Assembly: GCF_902459465.1 (NCBI RefSeq)
Contig: NC_047071.1
Span: 7,830,098 to 7,894,097 of the forward strand
Direction of reading: 5' to 3'
DNA: 64,000 nt
DNA from: Asterias rubens
Lineage: Eukaryota > Echinodermata > Asteroidea > Forcipulatida > Asteriidae
Shown: positions 20,271 through 31,500 of the stretch, piece after piece
Layout: each line of letters opens with the position of its first letter
Position numbering within the stretch: the first letter of the stretch is position 1
Made by a program: the position numbers and the translations under genes
The notes under the pieces: model-generated
Database searches by the model: none
Told to the model about the DNA's origin: nothing
The model's input: the letters and a program-made list of their open reading frames with translations, nothing else

Positions 20271-20582
20271 AGGCACTTGACACGTTTGGTAATTAACAAA
20301 TCTGTGAACATTTTGGCTAAGTTGATCATCAAAGTTGCAAGAAAATAATGAAAGAAAAAATACACTTGTTGCACGAATGTGCTTTCCGATTGCTGAGAAA
20401 GGCTTCAGGTCTGAGTTCTTTCTAAAATTCGAATAATTTGAGTGATAAATTACCTCTTTCCCAAAAATTTAGAGGGAGTCGTTTCTCGCAATGTCTAATA
20501 CTCTCAACAGGTCTCTGTTGCTTGTTACCAAGTAAGTTTTTTATGATAATATATATTTAAGTAATTACCAACGTGGCCAGTG
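20267..20582 (+). mobile_element. F1-related MITE (GCACTTGACACGTTTGG type)
   Basis: It starts AAAGGCACTTGACACG and ends ATTACCAACGTGGCCAGTG. The interior resembles the element at 16409. Confidence 0.6.
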
Positions 20583-21281
20583 ACGGGCGGCCACTAATAG
20601 CCACATACATAGCCTGGGCGTTTTCCAAACCACGGCCCAGGCTCCATCATCAATTGTTGAGCAGGATGCCTTTTGCACGGTGTTTCAAACATCAAGCGAA
20701 GCCCACAACCGGAGACGACAGCGAAGCCGAAAAGGCCCCAGTCAACCCAGCAAAATGGCAAATTACACTAATGGGAGACGATGTCATTCTGATTTACATT
20801 TTCAAGTTTATATACAAAGCTGACGACCTCTGTTTAAAAAAAATACACACTTTTAAAAGCTATTTTATTTTGTTATTAGTGCATGTACTATTTCTTTAGT
20901 CAAAAACATTTTCATTATGCTATGCTCATTGCTTATACGGGTGTATATTAATGGAAAGAATCAAATTTTATTATGTTTGCTATAAAGGGTGACTTTAAAA
21001 TATAAATAGATTTGTGTAAAAGGTACTACGGGAAAAACTTTATGTTCTGATGTAATTCTTGCGGGAAAAGCAACATTTATTACCGGCTTCATGCATAAAC
21101 AGCAGTTACAAATCATTTAACGGTGCTTTCTGTACATAGTTGTTACGATAAACAAAAGTAAAGGTTTTTATATTGTTGTTTTAGTAACTTTATTTTTGTA
21201 CTAGTCATATAAGTAGGATAATAAAGGTGCTTCGCAAAAATGTATCTATATTCAAATTTAATGGTGAAAGGTTTACACTTT
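20583..21281. other. AT-rich stretch, no confident gene
   Basis: A short open frame (ATG at 20670, MPFARCFKHQAKPTT and about 30 more residues) has no recognised family and no clear splice context. The rest is AT-rich. Confidence 0.35.
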
Positions 21282-21424
21282 AAAGGTTATTTTTGCAGCT
21301 TTTAGTTGTCAAAGATAAGTTTAGTAAAACGTACAAATGAACTTTAGTTTAATTTGATGCCTTTGAAAAATGTTAAACCGCCGTTTTTTCAGAGTTGTTA
21401 AAAAGTTAGATTATTAAACTTTTA
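21282..21424 (+). repeat. Duplicated segment, copy 1 (exon-deleted)
   Basis: GGTTATTTTTGCAGCTTTTA and the following 120 bp match 21811-21988. This copy lacks most of the candidate exon found there, and its donor reads AAAGATAAG rather than AAAGGTTAG. Confidence 0.75.
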
Positions 21425-21810
21425 TTAAAGGCAGTGGACACTATTGGTAATTACTCAAAATAATTATTAGCATAAAACCTTTCTTGGTGACGAGTAATGG
21501 GAGAGGTTGATGGTATAAAACATGGTGAGAAACGGCTTCCTCTGAAGAGCCATTGTTTTCGAGAAAGAAGTAATTTTCCACGAATTTGATTTCGAGACCT
21601 CAGATTAAGAACTTGAAGTCTCGAAATCAGCCATCTGAACGCACACAACTTCGTGTGACAAGGGTGTTTTTTCTTTCATTATTATCTCGCAACTTCGATG
21701 ACCGATTGAGCTCAAATTTTCACAGGTTTGTTATTTTATGCATATGTTGAGATACACAAACTGTGAAGGCTAGTCTTTGACATATTACCAATAGTGTCCA
21801 CTGCCTTTAA
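21425..21810 (-). mobile_element. F1 MITE between duplicated segments
   Basis: Complete copy with both TIRs and TTAA at each edge. It lies exactly between the two duplicated segments. Confidence 0.85.
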
Positions 21811-21988
21811 AGGTTATTTTTGCAGCAGGCGAAGAAGACAAACTTTTAGTTGGATTGGAGCAATCAAAGAAACACCTGTCAAAGGTTAGTTTAATCAAAC
21901 GTACAAATGAACTTTTGTTTAACTTGATGCCTTTGAAAAATGTTAAACCGCTGTTTAAAAAGTTAGATTATTAAACTTCTATTAAATT
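21811..21988 (+). repeat. Duplicated segment, copy 2
   Basis: Matches 21282-21424, with the intact candidate exon 21826-21884 inside it. Confidence 0.75.
21826..21884 (+). CDS. Small candidate internal exon, unassigned
   Basis: A TTTTTGCAG acceptor and a GTTAGT donor bound 59 bp that read GEEDKLLVGLEQSKKHLSK in one frame. It is charged, with no family recognised. No partner exons are found nearby. It may be an exon of a gene read across this region or a chance match. Confidence 0.25.
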
Positions 21989-22743
21989 TAATCTCTACAT
22001 ACCTCTTTCATTTTTATTGTCCATCCTTTAAAACTCGATGACAAAACTGTCGTGGAACAATACCATGTTTAATAATTCGTTCAGGAAAAGGTCAACATTT
22101 GCATTATTTCAGCTAACACTTATTTAGGTTGTTGTGAACGGAATAAATGTACAAATTTAAAGAAAATGCGAAAATAATGAATAAAATTATTGTAGAGTGT
22201 AAAAATTCATTTTCACGTTTGAAAGAATGACAGAATTGAAACAACTCGCTTCTAAGATCACAGAATTTCGTTAAAACTTACATGGTCTAATGATGGTAGT
22301 AGAAAACATCCCTTGAAATATTTCTGCCTGAAATGTCATACTTGATGAGAAATATATGAAACTAATTTACAGTTTTATTAATGTTTTGTTTTTAATCGAC
22401 GTCATGCAAAATGTGTCATCGTTTTTTTAAAACTATTTTCTCGTGACCCGGAACTTGATTGATTGATCTCAAACTTCTCCTGGTTTGTCATTTTATGATT
22501 GATTTCATAACGTGCTTACCACTGTCAACTAATAAATTTTGTAATGTTTCTTTAATAGCATGTTACCACATCGAGACCTAAAGGCAGCTACATGTAGCCT
22601 CCGGCCTGCAATTGGGAAATCTTCTATTTGAAAAGACACTTCCAACAGAAAACTTAGAGGAGTCTAGACGACCGAAATCTAGACGGCACATGACTGAAAG
22701 TGCAGCTGCCAGAAATCAGACCAATCAAACACATACGTATCTA
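21989..22743. other. Intergenic, nothing recognised
   Basis: AT-rich sequence. It shares phrases (CCCTTGAAATATTTCTG, TTTCTCGTGACCC) with 10,735-10,880, so it contains part of an unnamed dispersed repeat. Confidence 0.4.
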
Positions 22744-23096
22744 TAGACACTGCAGTGTTTTTAATATTGGTAATTGTCAAAGACCAGTATTCTCACTTGG
22801 TGTATCTCAACAAAGGCATAACATAACAAACCTGTGAAAATTTGAGCTCAATTGGTCGTCGAAGTTGCGAGATAATAATGAAAGAAAAAACACCATTGTC
22901 ACAGGTAGTTATGTGCCTTCAAATGCTTGATTGTGAAACCTCCAAATTATCTGAATCAAATTCGTGGAAAATTACTTCTTGAAATCTGTTACTTCAGAGG
23001 GAGCAGTTTATCACAATGGTTTATACTAACAGCTCTACATTGCTTGTTACCAAGTAAGTTTTTATGCTAACATATATTTTGAGTAGTTACCATTAG
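22744..23096 (+). mobile_element. F1 MITE, decayed
   Basis: The interior AATTGTCAAAGACCAGTATT and TTGCGAGATAATAATGAAAG is F1. The outer ends are eroded. Confidence 0.7.
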
Positions 23097-23317
23097 ATAT
23101 CTCGGACCAATCAATCACATGGAAAGCTTACTCACATCAGGTTTATCCAACAAAATAATTGTATCCAATGAAACAATTGCATCCAATGAAACAATTGTTG
23201 GTGAAACTAGTGCAGATAATGAATGAGTCACATGAACATGCCTGGATGCAAGTCATGGTTTTTTACCAAGACATAGAAGGCGCACTTACAGTGTCATGCA
23301 TTGAACTATAAAAAGGC

Positions 23318-23478
23318 TTATGTGACAAGGGTGTTTTTTCTTTCATTCTTATCTCGCAACTTCGACGACCAAATTGAGCGAAACAATTTTCACAGGTTTG
23401 TTTTTTTATGCATGTTTTTATATACACCAAGTGAGAAGATTGGTCTTTGACCAATTACCAATGTGTCCAGTGTCTTTA
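23318..23478 (-). mobile_element. F1 MITE half-element beside NGRN stop
   Basis: Only the right half is present (GTGACAAGGGTGTTTTTTC to CCAATGTGTCCAGTGTC). It ends a few bases after the NGRN stop codon and so lies in its 3' UTR. Confidence 0.7.
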
Positions 23479-23483
23479 AGTGT

Positions 23484-24356
23484 CTACAAGCGGTACAAAA
23501 ACTCACCATTTTCATCAAAGAACTCATTTCCCCTTTGAATGATCTTACATGTAGTTGGACCAGATCCCTCAGTAACATACATGTAGGTCTCTGGCTTCTC
23601 CATATCAATGTTCAGTTCCTCCTCCACTTCACTTTCTTGCAACTCATCTTCAGTTCTCTCTTTCAATTGAAATTTGTTGGTTCCATTAAATGACTTCTTC
23701 CCTCTTGCCCGTGTATCAACGAGAGAATACTTGTCACTGATTGTAAGATTGTTTTTCTCTTCAAAAGTTACATTTTGACTATATGTTTTTGATCTTGGGT
23801 TACTCTGGAGTGGGGCCTTCCTCGAGTACGCTCTAGAATGTGCCCCCAAGGCACTCTTATTGACTGTTTTCTCATCAGTTATTCTCTGTTGTGGTGGGAA
23901 AGTATCTTTTTCAGCAGGGTTTTGGTTTGGAGCAAAGTGGTTTGAAGACGCTGGTAAAGTAATTCTAGTCTTGCCTCCTTGTTGTCCTTTTGTAAAAGAA
24001 GACTCCAGGGCTCTCTGAGTGCCTGTGAATTTAGTCTTCCTGGAAGTCTTTTCCGGGAGATATCCGGCAAGAAGATTCACCTTCTCATTTTGTTTCATCC
24101 TAGTCTTCTCTGTTGGTGCAAATTTGCTCTTTAACACCTTGATAACCAAATCCCGGGAAATCCCAAAACTTGTGGCTAATTTCTTTGTGGTCCACTCTTC
24201 ACCATTCTCCTGTTTCAGGTAGCGTATCTGCTCAATTGTATCCCAACTTAGGGTACGAGGTTCTGTTGGTGGTTTAAACAAACGTGACGTCCGTGCTCTG
24301 TCCGCTGCCAGAATCCTTCGTCTTTGATCCCTGTCATTTATAGGAAGGGTGAACAT
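23484..24356 (-). CDS. NGRN: Neugrin (NGRN), mitochondrial rRNA/ribosome factor
   Basis: 290 residues in one exon. Neugrin is a mitochondrial protein needed for 16S rRNA stability and mitoribosome function. The recognition rests on the conserved core around residues 36-75 (LSWDTIEQIRYLKQE, EEWTTKKLATSFGISRDLVI, VLKSKFAPT), a helix-turn-helix-like segment, and the C-terminal KIIQRGNEFFDENGEFLYRL, which nearly matches the vertebrate end. The middle is low-complexity and variable, as in the family. The length equals that of human neugrin (291). The ATG at 24356 is preceded by an in-frame TAA seven bases upstream and by a possible TTTCAG acceptor at about 24397, so it is probably the true start in a second exon. 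The N-terminus is Arg-rich, compatible with mitochondrial import. Confidence 0.88.
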   Translation of the reverse strand: MFTLPINDRDQRRRILAADRARTSRLFKPPTEPRTLSWDTIEQIRYLKQENGEEWTTKKLATSFGISRDLVIKVLKSKFAPTEKTRMKQNEKVNLLAGYLPEKTSRKTKFTGTQRALESSFTKGQQGGKTRITLPASSNHFAPNQNPAEKDTFPPQQRITDEKTVNKSALGAHSRAYSRKAPLQSNPRSKTYSQNVTFEEKNNLTISDKYSLVDTRARGKKSFNGTNKFQLKERTEDELQESEVEEELNIDMEKPETYMYVTEGSGPTTCKIIQRGNEFFDENGEFLYRL

Positions 24357-24452
24357 TGTTTACAACTTACAAAGTATATTTTCTGAAACACATAAAATAA
24401 ATAATTGTGATGTTTTCTACTTTTTGTTTTTTAATATTACGATTTTTATGCT

Positions 24453-24785
24453 TAAAGGCACTATTCAGGCACCTTTGGTTATGGTCAAAGACCATTATAC
24501 TCACTTACTGTATCCCAACATGTGCATAAAATAACAAATCTGTAAAAAAATTTACTCAATTGGTCATCAAAGTCGTAAAAGAACAATGAAAGAAAAACAC
24601 TCTTGTTTCACAAATTTGTGTGCTTTCAGATGCCTAAAAGGCTTCAAATAAAACTAATCTCTTTCTCAAAAACTATGAGGGAGCCGTTTCTCACAATGTT
24701 TTATACTATCAACACAACAGCTCTTTTTATTTTTATGGTAACAATTTCTTTATTTAGTAATTACCAACAGGGTCCAGTGCCTGTA
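24453..24785 (+). mobile_element. F1-related MITE
   Basis: It starts TTAAAGGCACTATTCAGGC and ends CAACAGGGTCCAGTGCC, with an F1-type interior (GGTCAAAGACCATTATACTC). It lies upstream of NGRN. Confidence 0.6.
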
Positions 24786-24933
24786 AATATTTTAGTTTTT
24801 CAAATCATTTTACTTGTTGTTAAAGTTGAAAACAAATAATTCAAGAAACAACCAAAAACGCCATTTCCAAGTTGCCAGGGGTCAAAGGAAAGGGGGAAAC
24901 GAAAGGATCAGGGGAAAAAGAAAACAATTGTAC

Positions 24934-25178
24934 CTCTCCAATTTCTTAAGCAAAGTATATGGATCATCAAGTGTCTCAGTATCCAAGTTAGTCTCTGCTT
25001 TTTCAAATTCCTTATCAATGAAACTGTCAATGTGATGTGAAGACGACAGGGAAAGTCCCCGTAACTGCTGCAAGATGTCAAGCCGGCTGAGTCTCAGCAG
25101 AGAAGCAACTGCTGACTTCGGCATCACGGTCAAAGCAAACATGATGTTGATTGTAAGTTCTCTTCCAAGCAAATATAC
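24934..25178 (-). CDS. Internal exon of an unidentified gene
   Basis: On the minus strand a TTCTCCTAAACAG acceptor and a GAGAG/GTACAA donor bound 245 bp open in one frame. It reads VYLLGRELTINIMFALTVMP, KSAVASLLRLSRLDILQQLR, then a charged stretch ending KKLER. The alternation of hydrophobic and basic residues suggests alpha-helices. I do not recognise the family. It may be a gene ending between here and NGRN, or a 5' exon of a longer NGRN transcript, although joining it to the NGRN exon meets a stop in that frame. Confidence 0.45.
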
Positions 25179-25717
25179 CTGTTTAGGAGAAGAGTGTTGT
25201 ACGCATGAGTGTATCCAACCAACATTTTGTATGACATAGTTCAAGGTAACTAAGATAATGCATGAACTTGAAGTGTAAACTAATTACTACTACTACTAGG
25301 TAAAAATTAGTGTGAAAAGGTCAGGGTTAGATTCATCTATCTTCAACTAAGTAAGATTCAACTTAAATTAAAGTTTCTCTGACTCTGGACTTACACAGTA
25401 AATTATCATGGAAATCGTGAGGGAAAAAAAACATATTGTCATTAATAAATGGATTGGAGGTTGAAATGTAGGAATATTTCTATCTCGATCATTGTATAAG
25501 GTTTATCGTGATTCAGAAACGTGCTGCATTGTGGGGAAGGAGTATGGGGCGGTTACTTTGCATTGTACGACTCGCGCACGCAACGCCTATACCTTTGTGT
25601 GGGTTCAACAGCGCCCTCTCTTAATATTTTGCTATTCGCGATAAACCTTATTAAACAAAACTGAGATTGAGAACAAATAATCACTCCATCCAGTGCGGAA
25701 AATTGTCCCAAAATTGT

Positions 25718-25854
25718 TTTTGGAAAAGTTTCCTATGGCGCCACCACTTTTTCATTCGAAATAATTGTGTCGAAGAGTTTACCTCAATGAGATATCCCTT
25801 TTTGTAAAAATTTGTGAAAAAGCGGTGGCGCCATCCCATACGGAAAGTTATCCG
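25718..25854. mobile_element. Short foldback MITE (GTGGCGCCA type), copy 2
   Basis: GGAAAAGTTTCCTATGGCGC with CACCACTTTTTCATTCG is inverted at GAAAAAGCGGTGGCGCCATC and CGGAAAGTTATCC. Same family as 13558-13702. Confidence 0.75.
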
Positions 25855-25856
25855 GG

Positions 25857-25879
25857 GTGGGGGGGGGGGGGGGGGGGGT
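25857..25879. repeat. Poly-G tract
   Basis: A run of about 20 G directly abuts the foldback MITE. It is a possible G-quadruplex and a likely spot for sequencing or assembly error. Confidence 0.85.
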
Positions 25880-27140
25880 CGTGTCGTGACAGCGCACGTG
25901 GACTGGAGAGTGGACAATGGACTCCGGAGAGTCCGAGTAGACGAGGTCCGAGTAGTTGCGATAACATACTGACTGGAGTGGAGGGAATACGGCCATGACG
26001 ATGTAATCGTGGCAATTTGTCTTGCTCATGACCTTCTTTGTAAATCTTAAAATGCTTAAAATTATGAGCCATACGCAGTATGAAGTTACCTTTCGTTTTA
26101 CATTTCGACTCCCTTTTCACCCATGGACGTCGCCATCTTTAGACTCTTTCACCACCACGATTTAGATCGTGTTTTATACTAATATTTATTTATTTATTTA
26201 TTTATTTATAAACTTTCAAACCGGTTTAAGATTGTTTTGTTTAAATTTTAACCTATAAAAAAATAGAACAAAATGAAATTCTTTTAATTTAATACTTACT
26301 ACACCAATTTCGTCTTGCGCTGGCAGAAATTTATGTCCCAACTATAGTTGGCAGAGCCAATCATGAACATCCTTTACTAAAACTGCAAATGGGCAGCACA
26401 CTCAAGTTGGGCCAAGTATGTTCATATTATTTTTTTGGGGGGGTCATTAAAAAAATGTTCTCGCGATACCGTACCAACAAATAACTGAACTTATATCAGT
26501 CAGTCAGTATCGAAAATGTGACTTCCTATGATGTTTTAAATATAAATCACAGTCTCACAGTCACAGACGTATAAACGAATACGGCGTACCCTCTGCATGC
26601 TCTAGTAGTCAGTTGTATGTGCAAAATCGACCCCGCTGCGGTCCATTCAACCAGGTCATTCAACCGACTGGGGAAGTCCCCACACTACATCTGTAACATT
26701 TGTGATGAAATAACAGTGCTACTGCTACTAGTACTAGGTACAATTTTTACTTATTTCACAGAGAGTGGTGCGAAGCCGAGACTGATGACATGCCATTGTT
26801 GCTAAAAAAGTAAAAAAAGTTACACACAAATTCAATATAAAATCTAAAGTGACTGGGAAAAGTACTTGTTTTGTAAGTTTGTATTTCTATTCAAACTATA
26901 TATATTTGTTTATAATTATAATAATATTTTATTTTAATTTATTTTATTTTTATATAAAAAAAAGTAAAAAGGTTTGTTTTCTATTCTTGACTCATTCCAT
27001 CATTGTTTGTTGTGCATTGACGAATTATTGCATGTATTGACTAGGCTGCTGTTTTAGTGTTACTGTTATGTAATGAACATATGATTATGAAGTTAGCTTT
27101 AGTAATAATACTCTAGGCTAGGAGGAAGAATAGTGTACAC
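25880..27140. other. AT-rich intergenic stretch
   Basis: Contains a (TTTA)n run at about 26187-26210. It has no convincing exon, and several short ORFs have no family features. Confidence 0.4.
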
Positions 27141-27144
27141 TGCC

Positions 27145-27600
27145 TGGTACGGTCCTACGTACTACTTTCCGTCAACTCATTTTCGTGCCGTCAACTCATT
27201 AAATTTACAGAACAAATTTAATAAATGGGCATGGAAGTGTTACAGTAAGTCTGGGCTAAACTACATATTTCTCATGGTTTTTGGTAAAATTTCATTTACA
27301 AAAACGACTGTGTGTTGATAACATAATAGTACCAATCGTTGACATCTTGGGCCAAGACTAGTCCATGTGAAAAAGCAAGCGGCCGACGAGATAAATTTTT
27401 TCACGGGAAAAAAACTCAATTTTTATTCTGAAATGTAACCTAAAACTCACGCAAATTCTCTTTTAGCTAATACTTTACAGTTCTATGCTTCTTTTGTGAA
27501 TTTTAAGTTTATATTGGAGGAGTTGATGGCGAGTTGACGGCACAAGTAAGTTGACGGTGAGTTGACGGCAAGTAGTAGGACCCGCCTGGTACAAGAAAGA
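27145..27600. mobile_element. TIR element with CCGTCAACTCA motifs
   Basis: The left end CTGGTACGGTCCTACGTAC and GTCAACTCATTTTCGTGCCG is inverted at GGCACAAGTAAGTTGACGG and AGTAGTAGGACCCGCCTGG. The interior is AT-rich and non-coding. Confidence 0.6.
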
Positions 27601-27629
27601 TGGTCCTGCTGCTTGATTTAGACTAGAAT

Positions 27630-28110
27630 AAACCGAAACGGGTCAACTCGTACCCAAGTCAACTCGTACCCAGGTCAACTCGTACCCAAGGCAACTCGTA
27701 CCGTATAACGTACGTTGTATGCCGATATGGAGATTCCGTGCGGCGTGATTTTATAAGCAATGGGAAATAAAATTGATGTTCTACTCACTTTTATTAATTA
27801 TAATACCTTCTCACAAATTTCATTTTGAAAAATGCTAGATGTTCATCTCTCTTCTGTTTTTTTTTTTTTTTTTGGGGGGGGGGGTTTGATTTCTTTAGAT
27901 GTTTTACGGTAGTATTCTTCCATTCTTCCAATGTTTTAAACAGTCTATGCTGTAATTACGTTTTTAATGTTTGATGCTTAGAAAGACACTGAGACACTGA
28001 GACATAAAAAGGGTTAACAGTACTAGTTATCAGGATGAGTTGAAACCCATAAATTTGGTAAAAATTTATTTGGGTACGAGTTGACTTGGGTACAAGTTGA
28101 CTCGAGTACA
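27630..28110. mobile_element. TIR element with GTCAACTCGTACCC motifs
   Basis: GTCAACTCGTACCCAAG is repeated several times at the left (27643-27710) and inverted at the right (GGGTACGAGTTGACTTGGG). A T-run followed by a G-run lies at 27856-27886. It appears related to the element just upstream. Confidence 0.55.
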
Positions 28111-28113
28111 AGG

Positions 28114-28188
28114 TACTCCTAGAACTATGAGGTTCATTCCGCTATCGTCTCAGACAAGAGCGGAATGAACCTCATAGTTCTAGGAGTA
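28114..28188. repeat. Perfect 30-bp hairpin with 15-nt loop
   Basis: TACTCCTAGAACTATGAGG with TTCATTCCGCT is exactly inverted at AGCGGAATGAA with CCTCATAGTTCTAGGAGTA. A diverged relative lies at 47470-47545. It is about 260 bp upstream of the DCP2 start codon. Confidence 0.9.
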
Positions 28189-28450
28189 TAGAGAAGGTAA
28201 AACAAATTGGCTTATTTCCACTTTGTCTTTTCACAAGTGTCTTACAAACCTCTGTGTTTACAGTGATGAGAGTCTAGAAAAACAATCACACTGTTTTGCC
28301 TTCTTTGGAGGCTGTTTTCTCTGTTATTATAAACCTGTTGGTCTCTACTGTTCTCAGTGACTTAAATCAACGACTGAAGACCAGGAGTTTCACCCATGCT
28401 GAAAGGCATTTGCTTGGTTCGTCTCGTGCCATAGATTACAAATCATCACC

Positions 28451-28509
28451 ATGGATAGTCAACTTCCCACAAAGGCTATACCGGAGGATGTTTTAGACTC
28501 ACTCTGCAG
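28451..28509 (+). CDS. DCP2: DCP2 exon 1
   Basis: ATG in context CACCATGG. It reads [19 protein letters not shown], aligning with the start of vertebrate DCP2 (IPGSVLDDLC), and ends in phase 2 before GTATGA. Confidence 0.9.
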
Positions 28510-31500
28510 GTATGAAGCTTAACCAGGCATGATTGGTTACAAGTAGAATCTAGTCTAACAAGTAGTAATAATAATAATAATAACCCGTTTTTATACAGCG
28601 CTTTTCACACCCGGAGGGCGTCCCAAAGCGCTTCACATTATTACCCCTGGTCACTTGGATCGGTCGAGTTGGTCTTTGAAAGGCGTTTTGTGACCGTTTG
28701 TTATAAAATGCATGTGGTTAGAAAGATGATGTAAAAGTAGAATACAATGATCTATACAAATATGCCTCGAAATTGCGTGGTTTTCTTTTTACCTCGTCCA
28801 ATAACACGGTCGCCCATTTATGGGAGTCAAAATTTTGGGAGTCAAAATTTTGACTCCCATAAATGGCCGACCGTGATAGTTCGCGACGTAAAAAGAAAAC
28901 CGTGCATTTATGAGTGACACTTGAGTGGATCATTATATTCTACTTTTAAAACATCTTTCTAACCATATACATTTCATAACAAACGGTTTCAAACGCTTTT
29001 TATAGACCAACTCGTACGATCCAAGGCAATGTGTTCCTTTAAATCACTCCTTAAACCATCTCAGCTCCCTGGTGGGGAGTATGCAGCCTGTGCAACATTA
29101 ATATGCGCTACTCCGCTAAATCAATCACAGGAACCATCTCTGCCCTCACAGGTACCCATTTACCCCTGGGTGGAGAGAAGCAATTATAGTTAAGTGTCTT
29201 GCTCAGGGACACAATTGTCATGACCGGGATTCGAACCCACACTCTGCTGAACAGAAGCATCAGAGCTTGAGTTCGGTGCTCTTATCCACTCGGCCACGAC
29301 ACCCTAGTAGGTTCTAATGTCTAACAATTGTCTCTCTTCAAATTCTTCTTCTTTCTAGCCTAATTATTAACTCCACTGTAGTTGGAAAGCCTCTTCACCA
29401 ATTCTTCATTCCACTCTATCCTGCACTGTCTGCTGTCATCTTGGAGTCCAATTTTTATTTTTTGCATGCCCACCTGTTGTCATACCTCTTAAAGTCAAAT
29501 CTGCCCATATGCACTTATTTGACAAGTTGATAATAAATAATATCCTGCATTGATTTTTTTTCTTAGGACCTCATTCGTCACCCTGTCCTTCTTGTTTCTC
29601 CTTCTGGTTCATACTTCCTGCAAATGCGAATGCATTGCGACGTTGACCTTAAAGGCAACTGGAAATAGATTTTTTTTTTCATCAAACATTAGAGTATATA
29701 TTCCTGAACAAAAAATAATTTTTTGAGTAATTGTTTTTAACGATTTATAAGTTTAAAAAATTAAATAAAGTGGTGTGGGGGTGACTCCGCCTACCCCTTT
29801 TGTGACGTCAATCGAGGAAGACTTTGCCTCGATCGAACATCGAACACACGTACGGGGCAAGTACATTCAAGTCCTAGTCGTTAGTTTGTACGTTTTGAAA
29901 AAGTTTTTTTCTTGCATTTTTCCGGCAATGTCGAACAGGTGTACTAATAATAATAATAGTAGTGGCAATTTATTATGCGCCATGTCTGTCTAAAAGACAC
30001 TCCTGGCGCAGGAGAGATGCCGAAGCCAGAATGCAAAGAATATAGTTAAGCACACAAAAAGTTTTCAAATGGGTTTTGAAGCTGGAATATGTAGTGAGTT
30101 GTCGGAGTTTAGCTGGATGCAGCAAAACAACTAAAGATGGTGTCAGTTTGCCAAGTTGTCCGGTCCGACGTCTTTTCCAGCGCTGTGCAGCAAACACTTC
30201 ATTCGAGCCGTCGTGCTTCGAGAATCCGGAATACACTACACATTTTGACATGAACAGAAAAGTTCATGACGCCACCCCAATAATTTTTCCAGCTAGTGGG
30301 GAAGTCAAAGAAGGTACCTGAAAGACGTAACGAACCTAACGGAGCATTATTTTGCCTAACGTGAAAAAAAAATCAGGTATTGTTTCAACTTCGGGGCATG
30401 TTTTTAGCTTGCACCAAGCGTCACTATGTTGTTTTGGCACTGCATGCGATTCATCGCGCCTCGATTGACGACACGAACAGCGCCCTCTCGGGTCGGGCTT
30501 TTTTTCAAATTTGTAAATAAAATGGAAACTAATTTTTTTGAAACCTTAGTTAATTTTTTATTCATATTCCACTCATCAAAACACATATTTTAGTGACAAA
30601 AGCTTTATTTTGACAAAATACCACTTCCAGGTGACTTTAATTTGACGTCACAACTCTGTTTTATCTGCAATATTCGCAAGAGAGTAGAGCTCAACTCAAC
30701 TGTGGCAAATTATTTGTTGTGAATTTGTGACAACAACATTTGTAATTGTATCGCATTCACAGGAAGTATGAACCAGGCTTTACTCATTTTGAATCTGCAT
30801 TGAATTCTGATTGAAACCAATTTCCATTGTAGAATTTCTTCCATAGGACCAGGGATGAGATTATTCAGACTTTTGGCTGAGTTCAGACTTTTTATGTCGG
30901 CCTGGTGAAGAAAATCAGACAATATTTTTACCCACAAATAATGAAATCCTGCTCATTGGTCTACTTTCTAGTGCTTTGGATACTGTTTCCAAAAGGTCCT
31001 TGGAATCTATAACCCCAGGGGTTACCAAACAGTAGAAATGCCATCATTTCAACATGCCTTTGAATTTGTATCCAAGTTTCAGACTTTTTCGTTAGTAATG
31101 ACTGTCATCCCTGTAGTCTGGTAGTACACAACTGTATATATTGCTATGTTTAGTGTACATTTTAATCAGTTGTTAATTATTCCCAAGTGTTGCATTATCC
31201 AACAATTCCTTTCTGCATCTTTCTGTACACAGTCGATTCCTTATCAACATTCCAACTGAGGAAAGGAATAACATGATTAGAGTGTTCTTCCAGATTGAGC
31301 TGGCGCACTGGTTCTACATTGACTTCTACAAGGCTGAAAAGCATTTCCTGCCTGGATGCAGCATCAAGGAGTTCTCCAAAGCTAATATCCTTACAATCAA
31401 AATGACAAGACAAAGATTACTTTAAAGACACTGGACACTATTGGTAATTGTCAAAGACCAGTCTTTTCACTCGTATATCTCAACATACGCACAAAATAAC

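Noticed and set aside
20573-20899. 108-residue frame
   Set aside because: It starts inside the end of a MITE. No family or splice support; noted only as a short unassigned frame.
28296-28496. 66-residue frame overlapping DCP2 exon 1
   Set aside because: Wrong frame relative to the DCP2 start. Its end runs through the DCP2 exon without family similarity.
29216-29302. Functional tRNA-Leu on the minus strand
   Set aside because: It continues into a SINE body and ATT tail, and the variable region and stems are imperfect.
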